Positions 33,656 to 43,708 of a stretch of DNA of 64,000 nucleotides are shown here, one piece after another (position 1 is the stretch's first letter; each line of letters starts with the position of its first letter). The stretch is from assembly GCF_013409505.1 (NCBI RefSeq), contig NZ_JACCBN010000001.1, positions 4,216,001 through 4,280,000 of the forward strand, written 5' to 3'. The position numbers and the translations under genes were made by a program. The notes under the pieces were generated by a model that ran no database searches, was not told where the DNA came from, and was given only the letters and a program-made list of their open reading frames with translations. Source of the stretch: Actinomycetospora corticicola. GTDB lineage: Bacteria; Actinomycetota; Actinomycetes; Mycobacteriales; Pseudonocardiaceae.

Positions 33656-34690
33656 TCAGAGGCGTGTTCGCCACGCGAGAAGGTCGTCGACGTCGCGCGT
33701 GTTCACGATCTTCGAGACGGGCACCTCGCACTCCTGTGCCCGCTCGCAGCCGAAGGGTTGCCAGTCCAGCTGACCCGGCGCGTGGGCGTCCGTGTCGATC
33801 ACGAACTCGCACCCCGCCTCGAGGGCCTGGCGGAGCAGATCGCGCGGCGGGTCGAGGCGTTCGGGCCGTGAGTTGATCTCCACGGCGACCCCGTTCTCCA
33901 GGCACGCCTCGAACACCGCCTCGGCGTCGAACGTCGACGGCGGCCGGGTGCCGCGGCCGCCGGTCACCAGCCGGCCGGTGCAGTGCCCGAGCACGTCGAC
34001 GTACGGGTTCGACACCCCGCACACCATCCGCGCGGTCATCTCCTCGCTCGGCGAGCGCAGTTTCGAGTGCACGCTGGCGACGACGAGGTCGAGTTCGGCG
34101 AGCAGGTCGTCCGGCGCGTCGATCGACCCGTCCTCGAGGATGTCGACCTCGATGCCGCGCAGCAGCCGGAACGGCGCCAGCTCCGCGTTGACCTCCTCGA
34201 TCACCGCGAACTGTTCCCGACGACGGGCGGGGCTGAGCCCGTTCGCGACGGTCAGGTTCTGCGAGTGGTCGGTGAGCACCATCCAGGCGTGCCCGAGGTC
34301 GCGGGCCGTGCGGGCCATCTCGAGGATGTCCGACCCGCCGTCGGACCACGTGGAGTGCGTGTGGCAGTCCCCGCGCAGCGCCGCCCGCAGCTCGATCCCA
34401 CCGGCCACGGGTTCGGCGTGCTTCGCGGCCAGTTCCTCCACGGCCGCCGACGTCCCCGTCGCGACGACCTCCGCGACCACCGCCGCCGTCTTCTTCCCCA
34501 CACCCTTGAGGTCGGTCAGCGTGCCGGCGGCGGCGCGCGACTCGACCTCGTCGCGGCCCAGTTCGGCCAGACGGTCGGCGGCCGTCCGGTACGCCTTCAC
34601 CCGATAGGTGTCGGCCCGCTCACGCTCGTAGTAGAAGGCGACGGCGCGCAGCGCGGCGATCGGGTCGCCGTCGACGGGGAGTCGGCTCAC
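33656..34690 (-). CDS. PolX-like PHP-domain phosphoesterase without polymerase core
   Basis: 344 residues. The N-terminus (8-85) is the helix-hairpin-helix 8-kDa-type domain (YRVKAYRTAADRLAEL, LTDLKGVGKKTAAVVAEV). From about 105 a PHP domain follows with GDCHTHSTWSDGG, VLTDHSQ, RGIEVDIL, VVASVHS, LGHC and DTDAHAPGQL, giving all metal-binding His/Asp. The palm/nucleotidyltransferase part of full PolX is absent. Likely a metal-dependent nuclease or phosphoesterase in DNA repair. GTG start 34690. Confidence 0.82.
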   Translation of the reverse strand: MSRLPVDGDPIAALRAVAFYYERERADTYRVKAYRTAADRLAELGRDEVESRAAAGTLTDLKGVGKKTAAVVAEVVATGTSAAVEELAAKHAEPVAGGIELRAALRGDCHTHSTWSDGGSDILEMARTARDLGHAWMVLTDHSQNLTVANGLSPARRREQFAVIEEVNAELAPFRLLRGIEVDILEDGSIDAPDDLLAELDLVVASVHSKLRSPSEEMTARMVCGVSNPYVDVLGHCTGRLVTGGRGTRPPSTFDAEAVFEACLENGVAVEINSRPERLDPPRDLLRQALEAGCEFVIDTDAHAPGQLDWQPFGCERAQECEVPVSKIVNTRDVDDLLAWRTRL

Positions 34691-34777
34691 GCGTCAGGGA
34701 TACCCCACCCGGGAAGCCCCCGTGACGCGGCGACGCGGACAATCGGGCACAGCAGTCGAGCACGAGGAGGTCCGCTG

Positions 34778-36367
34778 GTGCGGGTCACGGGAACCGGACA
34801 CGCCGGGATGCGTTTCGAGACCACGGGCGGCAGCGTGCTGTGCGACCCGTGGACCAACCCGACGTTCTTCGCGTCGTGGGTCCCGTTCCCCGACAACACC
34901 GGGCTCGACTGGGCCGCGCTCGGGCAGTGCGACTACCTCTACGTCTCCCACCTGCACCGCGACCACTTCGACGCCGAGAACCTGCGCCGGAACGTGTCGA
35001 AGGACGCCCGGGTGCTGCTGCCGGACTTCCCGACCGACGAGCTCGAGAACGAGCTGCGCGATCTCGGTTTCCGCCATTTCGTGCGGACCCGCTCGGGTGA
35101 GCCGATCGACCTCGACGGCGGCCTGCGCGTCATGGTCACCTCGCTCAAGGGCCCGGGCGACGGCCCGATCGGCGACTCCGCGCTCTCGCTCGACGACGGC
35201 ACCGCCCGCATCGTCAACCAGAACGACGCGCACCCGCTCGACATCCCCGAGCTGCTCGAGTTCGGCGCCTACGACGCGCACTTCACGCAGTTCTCCGGCG
35301 CCATCTGGTGGCCGATGGTCTACGACCTGCCCACCGCCGCGAAGCGCGAGTTCGCCCGCCGCAAGCGGATCGGGCAGGAGGACCGCGCGATGCGCTACAT
35401 CCGCGAGGTCGGCGCCCCGAACATCTTCCCGACGGCGGGTCCGCCCTGCTTCCTCGACGACGAGCTCTTCCGCTGGAACGGCCTGGGCTACGAGGGCGTC
35501 GAGAACGAGTCCATCTTCACCGACCAGTGGGAGTTCCTCGGCCGGATGCGGGAGCTCGGCCACGACGGCGGCCACCTGCTGCTGCCGGGGACGACGGCGG
35601 AGATCGACGGACCCGCCGTCCGGAACCTGACGCACCCGATGTCCGACGCCGAGGTCGAGCGCATCTTCGTCGACAAGGAGAGCTACCTCCGGGAGTTCGC
35701 CGAGCGCGCCCGCCCGGTGATCGAGGCGCAGAAGGCGGCCTGGTCGGCGCCGCAGCCCGACATCCTGCGCCAGCTCAAGGAGTGGATCGAGCCGCTGATG
35801 AAGCGGGCCGACCACATGTGCGACGGCATCGGCGGCGTGGTCCGGATGGACCTCACCGGCATGCCCGCGGGCGCGCCGGGCGTCGACGACGACGGCGTGC
35901 TCCCGCTCGCCTTCGACTTCGCCGGCCGGGAGATCCGCACCTGGGACGGCGAGCAGGCCCGCTACCGCTGGACCATCCCGGCCACGCTGGTGCAGACCAA
36001 CATCGACACCGGCGAGGTCGACTGGTCGAACTCGCTGTTCCTGTCGGTGCGCTTCGCCGCCACCCGCGTGGGCCAGTACAACGAGTACCTCTACACGTTC
36101 TTCAAGTGTCTGTCCGAGGAGCGGATGGACTACGTGGAGAACTGGTACGACGCCGCGAACGACGACGGCCGCGACATCGAGCTCGACGGCTGGAAGGTCC
36201 AGGCGCGCTGCCCGCACCTGTCGGCCGACCTGTCGAAGTTCGGCGCCGTCGACGGCGACGTGCTCACCTGCACGCTCCACAACTGGAAGTTCAACCTCGC
36301 CACCGGGCGCTGCCTCACGAGCGCCGGCCACGAGATCCGGGCCGAGAAGCTCGGCGCCTCCGACTGA
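34778..36367 (+). CDS. MBL-fold and Rieske [2Fe-2S] protein (CMP-Neu5Ac hydroxylase-like)
   Basis: 529 residues. The N-terminal metallo-beta-lactamase-like domain (residues 1-250) has SHLHRDHFD and the GHAGMRFE strand. The C-terminal domain carries a Rieske cluster with reversed usual spacing: CPHLSADLSKFG and CTLHNWKFNLATGRC (Cys-x-His and Cys-x2-His). This domain pair is known from CMP-N-acetylneuraminate hydroxylase-like proteins; bacterial members in actinomycetes have unknown substrates. GTG 34778 follows GAGGAGG by seven bases. Confidence 0.78.
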   Translation: MRVTGTGHAGMRFETTGGSVLCDPWTNPTFFASWVPFPDNTGLDWAALGQCDYLYVSHLHRDHFDAENLRRNVSKDARVLLPDFPTDELENELRDLGFRHFVRTRSGEPIDLDGGLRVMVTSLKGPGDGPIGDSALSLDDGTARIVNQNDAHPLDIPELLEFGAYDAHFTQFSGAIWWPMVYDLPTAAKREFARRKRIGQEDRAMRYIREVGAPNIFPTAGPPCFLDDELFRWNGLGYEGVENESIFTDQWEFLGRMRELGHDGGHLLLPGTTAEIDGPAVRNLTHPMSDAEVERIFVDKESYLREFAERARPVIEAQKAAWSAPQPDILRQLKEWIEPLMKRADHMCDGIGGVVRMDLTGMPAGAPGVDDDGVLPLAFDFAGREIRTWDGEQARYRWTIPATLVQTNIDTGEVDWSNSLFLSVRFAATRVGQYNEYLYTFFKCLSEERMDYVENWYDAANDDGRDIELDGWKVQARCPHLSADLSKFGAVDGDVLTCTLHNWKFNLATGRCLTSAGHEIRAEKLGASD

Positions 36368-36384
36368 CCCGCACCCCCTCCCCG

Positions 36385-36433
36385 CGCGAGGGGAACCCTG
36401 GTGCCACAAGAGCGCTCGGGAGTTCCCCTCGCG
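36385..36433. repeat. Hairpin repeat A with CGCGAGGGGA ends
   Basis: CGCGAGGGGAACCC pairs with GGGAGTTCCCCTCGCG, with a bulge, between convergent genes. It shares its ends with repeat B 26 bases downstream. Confidence 0.65.
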
Positions 36434-36459
36434 AACGGCGGCGTCGACGCTGCTCCGCG

Positions 36460-36510
36460 CGCGAGGGGAGGAATCGAGCGCTCTATGCGCTCGAGGGTTC
36501 CCCTCACGCG
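36460..36510. repeat. Hairpin repeat B with CGCGAGGGGA ends
   Basis: It has the same outer ends as repeat A and an inner CGAGCGC/GCGCTCG stem. It contains the stop codon of the minus-strand oxidoreductase gene (36504-36506). Confidence 0.65.
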
Positions 36511-37496
36511 CCATCGGCGGCAGCCCGCGCGGCCGTCAGGATGCGGCGCTCCTGCTCGCGGGCGACCTCGGGCGGCACGTCCCGGGAGGCACCGATCAGC
36601 ACCAGGTGGTCCAGGCCGAGCGCGACGAGCCCGCGCAGCCGGTCGGTGACCTCGGCCGCCGACCCGACGACGGCGAAGTGGTCGATGTAGGAATCGGTCA
36701 GCGCGTCGGCCTGCGCCGAGGCGGCGACGCCGTGGGTGGCCTCCTCCCACCGTCGGGTCACCTCACCGACGACCGCCCGATCGGCGGTGCCGAGGTCGCC
36801 CGCGTGCCGCTGGAAGTGGGCGAAGATCGCGACGTTGCCACGCACGAGGTTGCGGGCCCGGCAGGCGTCGTCCTCCACCGCCACGACGAGGTACGCCCCG
36901 ACCGACCGTGCGCCCGCCTCCCGCGCCGTCGCCACGCGGGCCGCGACCAGTTCCGGGCGCGCCCCGACCACCACGGTGACCCGGTCCCCCAGCTCCGCGG
37001 CGACCCGCGTGATCCGCGGGCCGCTCGCGAACACCTGGATCGGCACCGCCCCGTCGTCGGGACGAGGGAGCCAGCCGAGGCGCGCCGGGTAGCCGCGCTC
37101 GTCGACCGTCCCGCCGTGCAGGTAGGTGCGCAGCCGGGCGAGGTCGCGGGCGAACTCGGCGGGCGGCTGCGGCGCGAGCCCGACCTGCAGCAACGCCGAG
37201 TCGCCCCGGCCCACCCCCAGCACCGTCCGCCCGTCGCCGACCCGCTGCAGCGTCGCGGCGGCCGACGCGAGCACGGCCGGGTGCCGCGTGACGAGGTTCG
37301 TGACCGCGGGTCCGAGCTCGAGCGTCGTCGTCGCCCCCGCCGCGACCGTCAGCGCGACGAACACCTCGGGGGTCAGGTTCTGGCTGTCGGCGAGCAGGAG
37401 GCCGTCCCAGCCCGCCGCCTCGACCTCGCGGGCGCGGGCGGCCATCGCGACCGGATCGGCGTCGGTGAACCCGTGCAGCAGCAGGCGTGGCCCCAT
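36504..37496 (-). CDS. LLM-class (F420-dependent type) flavin oxidoreductase
   Basis: 330 residues of luciferase-like barrel: GWDGLLLADSQNLTPEVF, GTAVTNLVTRHP-like ELGPAVTNLVTRHPAVLASA, RTVLGVGRGDSALLQVG, and QVFASGPRITRVAAELGDRV, the pattern of F420-dependent methylene-H4MPT-reductase-like enzymes common in actinobacteria. The substrate is unknown. ATG 37496 is preferred; ATG 37526 and 37541 in the same frame are possible but run into the divergent dus promoter. The stop lies in repeat B. Confidence 0.82.
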   Translation of the reverse strand: MGPRLLLHGFTDADPVAMAARAREVEAAGWDGLLLADSQNLTPEVFVALTVAAGATTTLELGPAVTNLVTRHPAVLASAAATLQRVGDGRTVLGVGRGDSALLQVGLAPQPPAEFARDLARLRTYLHGGTVDERGYPARLGWLPRPDDGAVPIQVFASGPRITRVAAELGDRVTVVVGARPELVAARVATAREAGARSVGAYLVVAVEDDACRARNLVRGNVAIFAHFQRHAGDLGTADRAVVGEVTRRWEEATHGVAASAQADALTDSYIDHFAVVGSAAEVTDRLRGLVALGLDHLVLIGASRDVPPEVAREQERRILTAARAAADGA

Positions 37497-37540
37497 GGCG
37501 ATGAGAGGGGCGGTCCGGGCGCGCATGACGGCGGCGCACA

Positions 37541-38668
37541 ATGGAGGACGTGAAGGCTCTCCGCATCGGCCCGCACGAGCTGGCCGCCCCGGTCGTGCTC
37601 GCGCCGATGGCGGGCGTCACGAACCCGCCGTTCCGCCGCCTGTGCCGCGAGCAGGGCGCCGGCCTCTACGTCTGCGAGATGATCACCGCGCGGGCGCTCG
37701 TGGAGCGTCACCCGGGCACCGCCGAGATGATCGCCTTCGACGAGGACGAGTCGCCGCGCTCGATGCAGCTCTACGGCGTCGACCCGGTGACCATCGGGCG
37801 GGCCGTCGAGCGGATCGTCGCCGAGGACCTCGCCGACCACGTCGACCTCAACTTCGGCTGCCCGGTGCCCAAGGTGACCCGGCGCGGCGGTGGCGCGGCC
37901 CTGCCCTACAAGCGGCGGCTGTTCGAGTCGATCGTGCGCACCGCCGTGCAGGCGGCGGGTCCGCTCCCGCTCACGGTGAAGATGCGGATCGGGATCGACG
38001 ACGACCACGTCACCTTCCTCGACGCCGGGCGCATCGCGGCCGCCGAGGGCGCGGCGGCGGTCGCGCTGCACGCCCGCACCGCGGCCCAGCGCTACTCCGG
38101 ACAGGCCGACTGGAGCCGGATCGCCGAGCTGCGCGACGCCGTCCCCGCCGAGGTGCCGGTGCTGGGCAACGGCGACATCTTCGCCGCGGACGACGCGCTG
38201 GCGATGGTCGAGAAGACCGGGTGCGACGGCGTCGTGGTCGGCCGCGGCTGCCTCGGGCGCCCCTGGCTGTTCGGCGAGCTCGAGGCGGCGTTCGCGGGCC
38301 GCGAGCGGCCGACCCCGCCGACGCTGGGCGAGGTCGCGGGGATCATGCGCCGCCACGTCGAGCTGCTCATCGCCCACCACGGCGAGCGCAAGGGCGTGCG
38401 CGACTCCCGCAAGCACATGTCCTGGTACCTGCACGGCTTCGCGGTGGGCTCCGAGGTCCGTCGCGAGCTCGGCATGATCGACGGCCTGGAGCGCCTCGAC
38501 GAGCTGCTCGCGCGCCTCGAGCACGACCAGCCGTTCCCGCCCGACGCCGACGGCCCCCGCGGCCGGCAGGGCTCGCCGGGCCACGTGACCCTCCCGGAGG
38601 GTTGGCTCGACGACCCCGAGGACGCCACGGTGCCCGCCGGCGCGGACGTCATGCACTCCGGCGGCTGA
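37541..38668 (+). CDS. dusB: tRNA-dihydrouridine synthase
   Basis: 375 residues, FMN TIM-barrel plus helical domain. Motifs: APMAGVTNPPFRRLCREQGAGLYVCEMI, NFGCPVPKVTRRGGGAAL with the catalytic Cys, MRIGID, and NGDIFAADDALAMVEKTGCDGVVVGRGCLGRPW. It reduces uridines in the tRNA D-loop. It corresponds to the Rv0823c position in mycobacteria, near the LCP gene. ATG 37541 overlaps the upstream region of the divergent oxidoreductase. Confidence 0.93.
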   Translation: MEDVKALRIGPHELAAPVVLAPMAGVTNPPFRRLCREQGAGLYVCEMITARALVERHPGTAEMIAFDEDESPRSMQLYGVDPVTIGRAVERIVAEDLADHVDLNFGCPVPKVTRRGGGAALPYKRRLFESIVRTAVQAAGPLPLTVKMRIGIDDDHVTFLDAGRIAAAEGAAAVALHARTAAQRYSGQADWSRIAELRDAVPAEVPVLGNGDIFAADDALAMVEKTGCDGVVVGRGCLGRPWLFGELEAAFAGRERPTPPTLGEVAGIMRRHVELLIAHHGERKGVRDSRKHMSWYLHGFAVGSEVRRELGMIDGLERLDELLARLEHDQPFPPDADGPRGRQGSPGHVTLPEGWLDDPEDATVPAGADVMHSGG

Positions 38669-38673
38669 GCCGC

Positions 38674-39138
38674 GTGCGCGTCGCCGCCGTCGTCGTCGCG
38701 GTGTTCCTGACGGCGGGTCTCGCCGGCTGCGGCGCCACGGTCCCGGGCACGCCGCGCGTCGGAGCGGTGCCACCGGGCGACCGGGCCCTCATCGACGCCT
38801 ACGTCGCCGACTCCAACCGCGCGGCTGCGGCGGGCGCCCGGGCGCAGGCGGACTTCCTGCGCGCCAGCCAGGCCGAGGGGGTGCCGTTCCCCCCGGACCG
38901 CTGCTTCGCCGAGCTGACGCTCGACACCCGCCTGGTGGCCCGGACCCTGCGGCCGGACCCCGACTGGAAGCCGCCCGCGAGCCTGCCCGAGATCGGCCGC
39001 CCGGCCGGTGCCGTCTACGTCGCGGCGGCCGCGGTGACCGTCCGACGGGGCTCCGCGGAGGTCCGCGAGGACGTCGGATCGAAGCACTTCGTGATCCGGG
39101 ACACGCGGGTGTCCAGCTACGCTCCGTGTGCTGACTGA
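38674..39138 (+). CDS. Putative lipoprotein
   Basis: 154 residues. Signal VRVAAVVVAVFLTAGLAGC with lipobox LAGC (Cys19) is followed by a Gly/Pro linker and a domain with two further Cys (PDRCFAEL and SYAPC at the end), perhaps a disulfide. GTG 38674 is five bases after the dus stop, so probably the same operon. Function unknown. Confidence 0.72.
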   Translation: MRVAAVVVAVFLTAGLAGCGATVPGTPRVGAVPPGDRALIDAYVADSNRAAAAGARAQADFLRASQAEGVPFPPDRCFAELTLDTRLVARTLRPDPDWKPPASLPEIGRPAGAVYVAAAAVTVRRGSAEVREDVGSKHFVIRDTRVSSYAPCAD

Positions 39139-39351
39139 GAGCTGACGGCACGAGCGGTCACGGTGCTCTGACTTGAGCACCCGGTCGGGCAGGAATCTGG
39201 GGCCGGACGAGCAGCAGCCCGAATTCGCCACGCACCGTCACGTCGACCGGACGGTTGATTCGGTTGGCGGGCGGGGTGCGGGCGTTGCACAGGAACGCAT
39301 CAGCGGCACACTGGAGTCAGCACGGGCGCGAGGGACACGAGGGGGTGGCGG

Positions 39352-40356
<1,005 letters not shown>

Positions 40357-40532
40357 GCGCGGGCACGGACAGGGCCGATCGGCCGCGCGCGTCACGATCG
40401 GGTGACGACGCTTGCCTCGCGTGGTGCTCGAGAGTAAGCCCGCGCGCGCGATGCCGTGATGGGCTCAGTACGATTCGTGCACCCCGGACGGCCTGTCGGT
40501 CTCCGGCCCGTCCCTGACCACCCGGGGGTCCC

Positions 40533-42953
40533 GTGACCGACGACCGTGAGCGCGGCGCCGGTTCCGGCGTCCCCGCGGTCCCGGCCCCGCCCGACGGTGT
40601 CCGCACGGGCCCGCCGTCGGTGCCGACCCGGGTCGTCGTCGGGGACACCCCGGCCGAGCGCCGCGGCGGCGCGGTCCCGACGATGGTGCCGCTCGCCCGC
40701 AAGCGCCCCGGGCGGCGCAGCCTGCGCCCCGCCGGCGCGGCCGCCGAGACCGAGCCGATGCGCGACCTCGTCGCCGCGGCCGCCGTGGCCGACGAGGCGG
40801 CTGCACCGGCCAAGACGTCCGCACCGTCCACACCGGCCGAGCCCCCGACCGTGCGCACCGCGCGCCCGGCGCCGACGCCGCTGCCCGTGCCCACGCGAGA
40901 TGCACACCCGGCAGCCCCACCGGCGGCTGAGCGCGCGTCCGCCCCGGTCGCTCCCGTGCCGACACGAGACGCACACCAGGCAGGCCCAGCGGCCCCGGAA
41001 CCTGCCCCACGTAGCCCTCGCGATGCGGCGTCCGCCCCGGTCGCGCCCGCGCCGCCGCGAGATGCACACCAGGCAGGCCCACAGGCTGCCGAACCTGCCT
41101 CACGTCACCCTCGCGACGCCGCGCCCGCTCCGACGCGGGACGCACACCCGGCAGCGCCGGCAGCCTCGGCACCTGCCCCACGTACGTCTCGCGAGCCCAA
41201 GCCCCGGCGCGCGGTCGTGGTGCCGGCCGCGGAGGACGGCGCCCCCGAGTTCGCGGCGACGTCGGCGGTGCTGGCCGGAGTGGGCGCACGGGTGCGCCGT
41301 CGGGTGGGCCCCTGGACGTGGGCGCGGTCGTTGCGGCTGGTGGCCGTCGCGATGTCCACGGTCATCGTCCTGGTCTGCGGCGTCGCGTGGGGCGCGACGT
41401 CGTGGTTCGAGGCGGCCGTGAAGAAGATCGGCGCCCTCGACCCGACGTCGGCGGCCATCATCGACCCGGCGGCGCAGGTCGGGGACCAGAACTTCCTCGT
41501 GGTGGGCTCCGACACCCGCGTCGGCGCGCCGCCGAGCGAGGACGTCGGCGACGCCACCGACGTCCCGGGCGCCCGGTCGGACACCGTGATGATCGTCCAC
41601 GTCCCGGCGAACCGGGCCCGGATGACCGTGGTGTCCTTCCCCCGCGACCTCGAGATCGACCGGCCGGACTGCGAGCGCTGGGACTCCGTCTCCGGGGCGT
41701 ACACCGGTCAGACGATCCCGCGCACCACGAAGGTCAAGCTGAACTCGGCCTACCAGGTCGGCGGCCCGCGCTGCGTGACGAAGGTGGTGCAGGAGCTCTC
41801 CGGGCTCGCCGTCAACCACTTCCTCGGCGTCGACTTCTCGGGCTTCAAGGACATGGTCGACGCCGTGGAGGGCGTGCCGGTCTGCATCGAGAAGCCGATG
41901 CGGGACACCGTGCTCGGCACCGTCATCCCGCGGGCCGGCACCTCGCTGCTCACCGGCGACCAGGCCCTCAACTTCGTGCGGGCCCGCCACGTCATCGGCG
42001 ACCCCACCAGCGACTACGGCCGCATCAACCGCCAGCAGATCTTCCTGTCGGCGCTGCTGCGCCAGGCGCTGTCGGCCGGGACGCTGCTCGACGTCGGGAA
42101 GCTGCGCGCGCTGGTCGACGCGGTCGGGCGCTCCACGTACGGCGAGAACATCGAGGCCGCCCAGCTGCTGTCGCTCGGCCAGTCGCTCTCCGGGCTCGAC
42201 GCCCGGGCCGTCACGTTCACGACGGTGCCCACCACCGGCGTCGCGAACTCCCGCGGCAACGAGGTCCTGCGCGTCGCCGAGGACCGCGCGCTCTTCGACG
42301 CGATCATCGACGACACCCCGCTGCCCGGGCAGCCGGGCGCCCCCGCCGGTCGGCCTCCGGCCCCGCCCGTGCCCGCCGAGCGGGTCGCGCTCCGCCTGGT
42401 CGACGCGCGCTCCGACACCGGTACCTACGACGACGGGTCCTCCACCACCGAGGTCACCGCCTCCGGCGACACCTCGGGCTCCAGCAGCAACAGGTCCGGG
42501 AACGGCTCGGGAGACGAGAGCGGCTCCGGTGACGGCAGCGGTTCGGGCGACGGGAACGGCGACGGCGGGACCCGGCGCGACGACGAGGGTTCCGGCTTCC
42601 GACGCGACGGCGCCGCCCGGGTCGCCCAGCAGCAGGGCCCCTCGGCCGGCTCGGTGGCGGGCTCGCTGCGCGGCTACGGCTTCACCGTCGCGAGCGACCT
42701 CCGCGGATCGAGCGCCGCGGCCGCGACCGACGGACGCACCACCATCCGCTTCAGCCCGGACCAGGCGGGCGCGGCGGCGACCCTGCAGAAGTCGGTGCCG
42801 TCCGCAGTGCTGACCCCGCGCACCGACGGCATCGGCTCGCTGGTCCTCGAGCTGGGGGACGACTTCGACGGCCGGGTCGTCGACCCGACGGCTCCCGCGC
42901 CCGCCTCGCCGCTCCCGGCGCTGGTCAACGCCGCGGACGCCACCTGCCGTTGA
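40533..42953 (+). CDS. LytR-CpsA-Psr (LCP) wall-polymer ligase with repeat-expanded N-terminus
   Basis: 806 residues. The cytoplasmic N-terminus (1-260) is Pro/Ala-rich and contains PTRDAHPA/PRDAHQAG units made by 60-bp DNA repeats (residues about 121-220). A transmembrane helix lies at about 265-290. The LCP domain (about 310-540) includes FLVVGSDTRVG, ARSDTVMIVHV, VVSFPRDLEID, KLNSAYQVGG and GDQALNFVRARHVIGDPTSDYGRINRQQ. A Ser/Gly-rich linker and a LytR_C domain (GSLRGYGFTVASDLRG, LVLELGDDFDG) follow. LCP proteins ligate arabinogalactan or teichoic-type polymers to peptidoglycan. Position matches Rv0822c. GTG 40533 follows GGGGGTCCC. Confidence 0.9.
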   Translation: MTDDRERGAGSGVPAVPAPPDGVRTGPPSVPTRVVVGDTPAERRGGAVPTMVPLARKRPGRRSLRPAGAAAETEPMRDLVAAAAVADEAAAPAKTSAPSTPAEPPTVRTARPAPTPLPVPTRDAHPAAPPAAERASAPVAPVPTRDAHQAGPAAPEPAPRSPRDAASAPVAPAPPRDAHQAGPQAAEPASRHPRDAAPAPTRDAHPAAPAASAPAPRTSREPKPRRAVVVPAAEDGAPEFAATSAVLAGVGARVRRRVGPWTWARSLRLVAVAMSTVIVLVCGVAWGATSWFEAAVKKIGALDPTSAAIIDPAAQVGDQNFLVVGSDTRVGAPPSEDVGDATDVPGARSDTVMIVHVPANRARMTVVSFPRDLEIDRPDCERWDSVSGAYTGQTIPRTTKVKLNSAYQVGGPRCVTKVVQELSGLAVNHFLGVDFSGFKDMVDAVEGVPVCIEKPMRDTVLGTVIPRAGTSLLTGDQALNFVRARHVIGDPTSDYGRINRQQIFLSALLRQALSAGTLLDVGKLRALVDAVGRSTYGENIEAAQLLSLGQSLSGLDARAVTFTTVPTTGVANSRGNEVLRVAEDRALFDAIIDDTPLPGQPGAPAGRPPAPPVPAERVALRLVDARSDTGTYDDGSSTTEVTASGDTSGSSSNRSGNGSGDESGSGDGSGSGDGNGDGGTRRDDEGSGFRRDGAARVAQQQGPSAGSVAGSLRGYGFTVASDLRGSSAAAATDGRTTIRFSPDQAGAAATLQKSVPSAVLTPRTDGIGSLVLELGDDFDGRVVDPTAPAPASPLPALVNAADATCR
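40894..40953. repeat. Degenerate copy of the 60-bp palindromic repeat
   Basis: The left arm (CGCGAGATGCACACC) is kept and the right arm has decayed. It is in frame within the LCP gene, 69 bp before the first full copy. Confidence 0.6.
40963..41022. repeat. 60-bp palindromic repeat, copy 2
   Basis: Left arm GAGACGCACACCAGGCAGG, right arm CCTGCCCCACGT...CTCGCG; exactly 60 bp and in frame in the LCP gene. Confidence 0.8.
41056..41115. repeat. 60-bp palindromic repeat, copy 3
   Basis: Left arm CGCGAGATGCACACCAGGCA, right arm CCTGCCTCACGT...CTCGCG. It starts 93 bp (31 codons) after copy 2. Confidence 0.82.
41134..41193. repeat. 60-bp palindromic repeat, copy 4
   Basis: Left arm CGCGGGACGCACACCCGGCA, right arm ACCTGCCCCACGTACGTCTC then GCG. 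It starts 78 bp (26 codons) after copy 3. Confidence 0.8.
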
Positions 42954-42972
42954 CCAGCGCACATCCGCCGTC

Positions 42973-42990
42973 GTTCACCGCCGGTTCATG
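42973..42990 (+). promoter_or_regulatory. PHO box upstream of phoU
   Basis: Direct repeats GTTCACC (42973) and GTTCATG (42984), 11 bp apart, match the PhoP-binding direct-repeat unit of actinomycetes. They end about 31 bases before the TAGTCT -10 box, over the -35 position. Confidence 0.7.
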
Positions 42991-43033
42991 CGGGCGACGG
43001 GTGGTCGACCGGGCGTCCGCCTAGTCTGCGGCC

Positions 43034-43690
43034 ATGCGCGCGGCCTACCACGAGAAGCTCTCGTCGCTGAACGACGAGCTCGCCCAGATGTCCCTGTTGG
43101 CCGGCGAGGCCATGAAGAAGGCCACGAGCGCCCTGCTCGACGGTGACCTCGACCTGGCCGAGGAGGTCATCTCCTCCGACACCGAGATCGACGCGCTGCG
43201 CACCTCCGCCGAGGACCAGGCGTTCGGGCTGCTCGCCCTCCAGGCCCCCGTGGCGGGCGACCTGCGCTCGGTCATCGCGGCCATCCACTCCGCCGGCGAC
43301 CTCGAGCGCATGGGCGACCTCGCCCTGCACGTCGCGAAGGCCGCCCGCCGGCGCCACCCCGAGCTCGTGCTCCCGCAGGAGGTGGCCCCGTACTTCGCCG
43401 AGATGGGCCGCGTCGCGCTCGACCTCGCCCAGGACGCGCGGCGCGTGATCCTCGACCGTGACGTCGAGCTGGCCTTCACCATGGAGTCCGACGACGACGC
43501 CATGGACGACCTCCACCGCCACCTGTTCACGGTGATGATGACGAAGGACTGGCCGCACGGCGTGGCCCCGGCCGTCGACGTGACGTTGCTCGGCCGCTTC
43601 TACGAGCGCTTCGCCGACCACGCGGTCGCCGTCGCCCGCCGCGTCGTCTTCATGGTCACCGGCAAGATGCCCGACCCGCCGCTGGCCTGA
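43034..43690 (+). CDS. phoU: PhoU phosphate regulatory protein
   Basis: 218 residues, two three-helix PhoU units with the metal-binding motifs ([27 protein letters not shown], and [20 protein letters not shown] near the C-terminus). It dampens Pho signalling by linking the Pst transporter to the PhoR kinase. ATG 43034 lies seven bases after TAGTCT (leaderless). It is separate from, and convergent to, the pst operon, as with phoY2 in mycobacteria. Confidence 0.93.
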   Translation: MRAAYHEKLSSLNDELAQMSLLAGEAMKKATSALLDGDLDLAEEVISSDTEIDALRTSAEDQAFGLLALQAPVAGDLRSVIAAIHSAGDLERMGDLALHVAKAARRRHPELVLPQEVAPYFAEMGRVALDLAQDARRVILDRDVELAFTMESDDDAMDDLHRHLFTVMMTKDWPHGVAPAVDVTLLGRFYERFADHAVAVARRVVFMVTGKMPDPPLA

Positions 43691-43708
43691 TCGGAGCAGC
43701 CCCACCCT

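Noticed and set aside
37541..39138. Long frame joining the lipoprotein to the region antisense and upstream in frame 1 from 37126
   Set aside because: It is a shadow of dusB until 38674, where the lipoprotein signal peptide begins at a GTG with a proper lipobox.
40894..41193. CRISPR-like spaced repeats
   Set aside because: Only four units with unequal spacing (69, 93 and 78 bp), in frame within a protein-coding gene, each internally palindromic over 60 bp; no cas genes.
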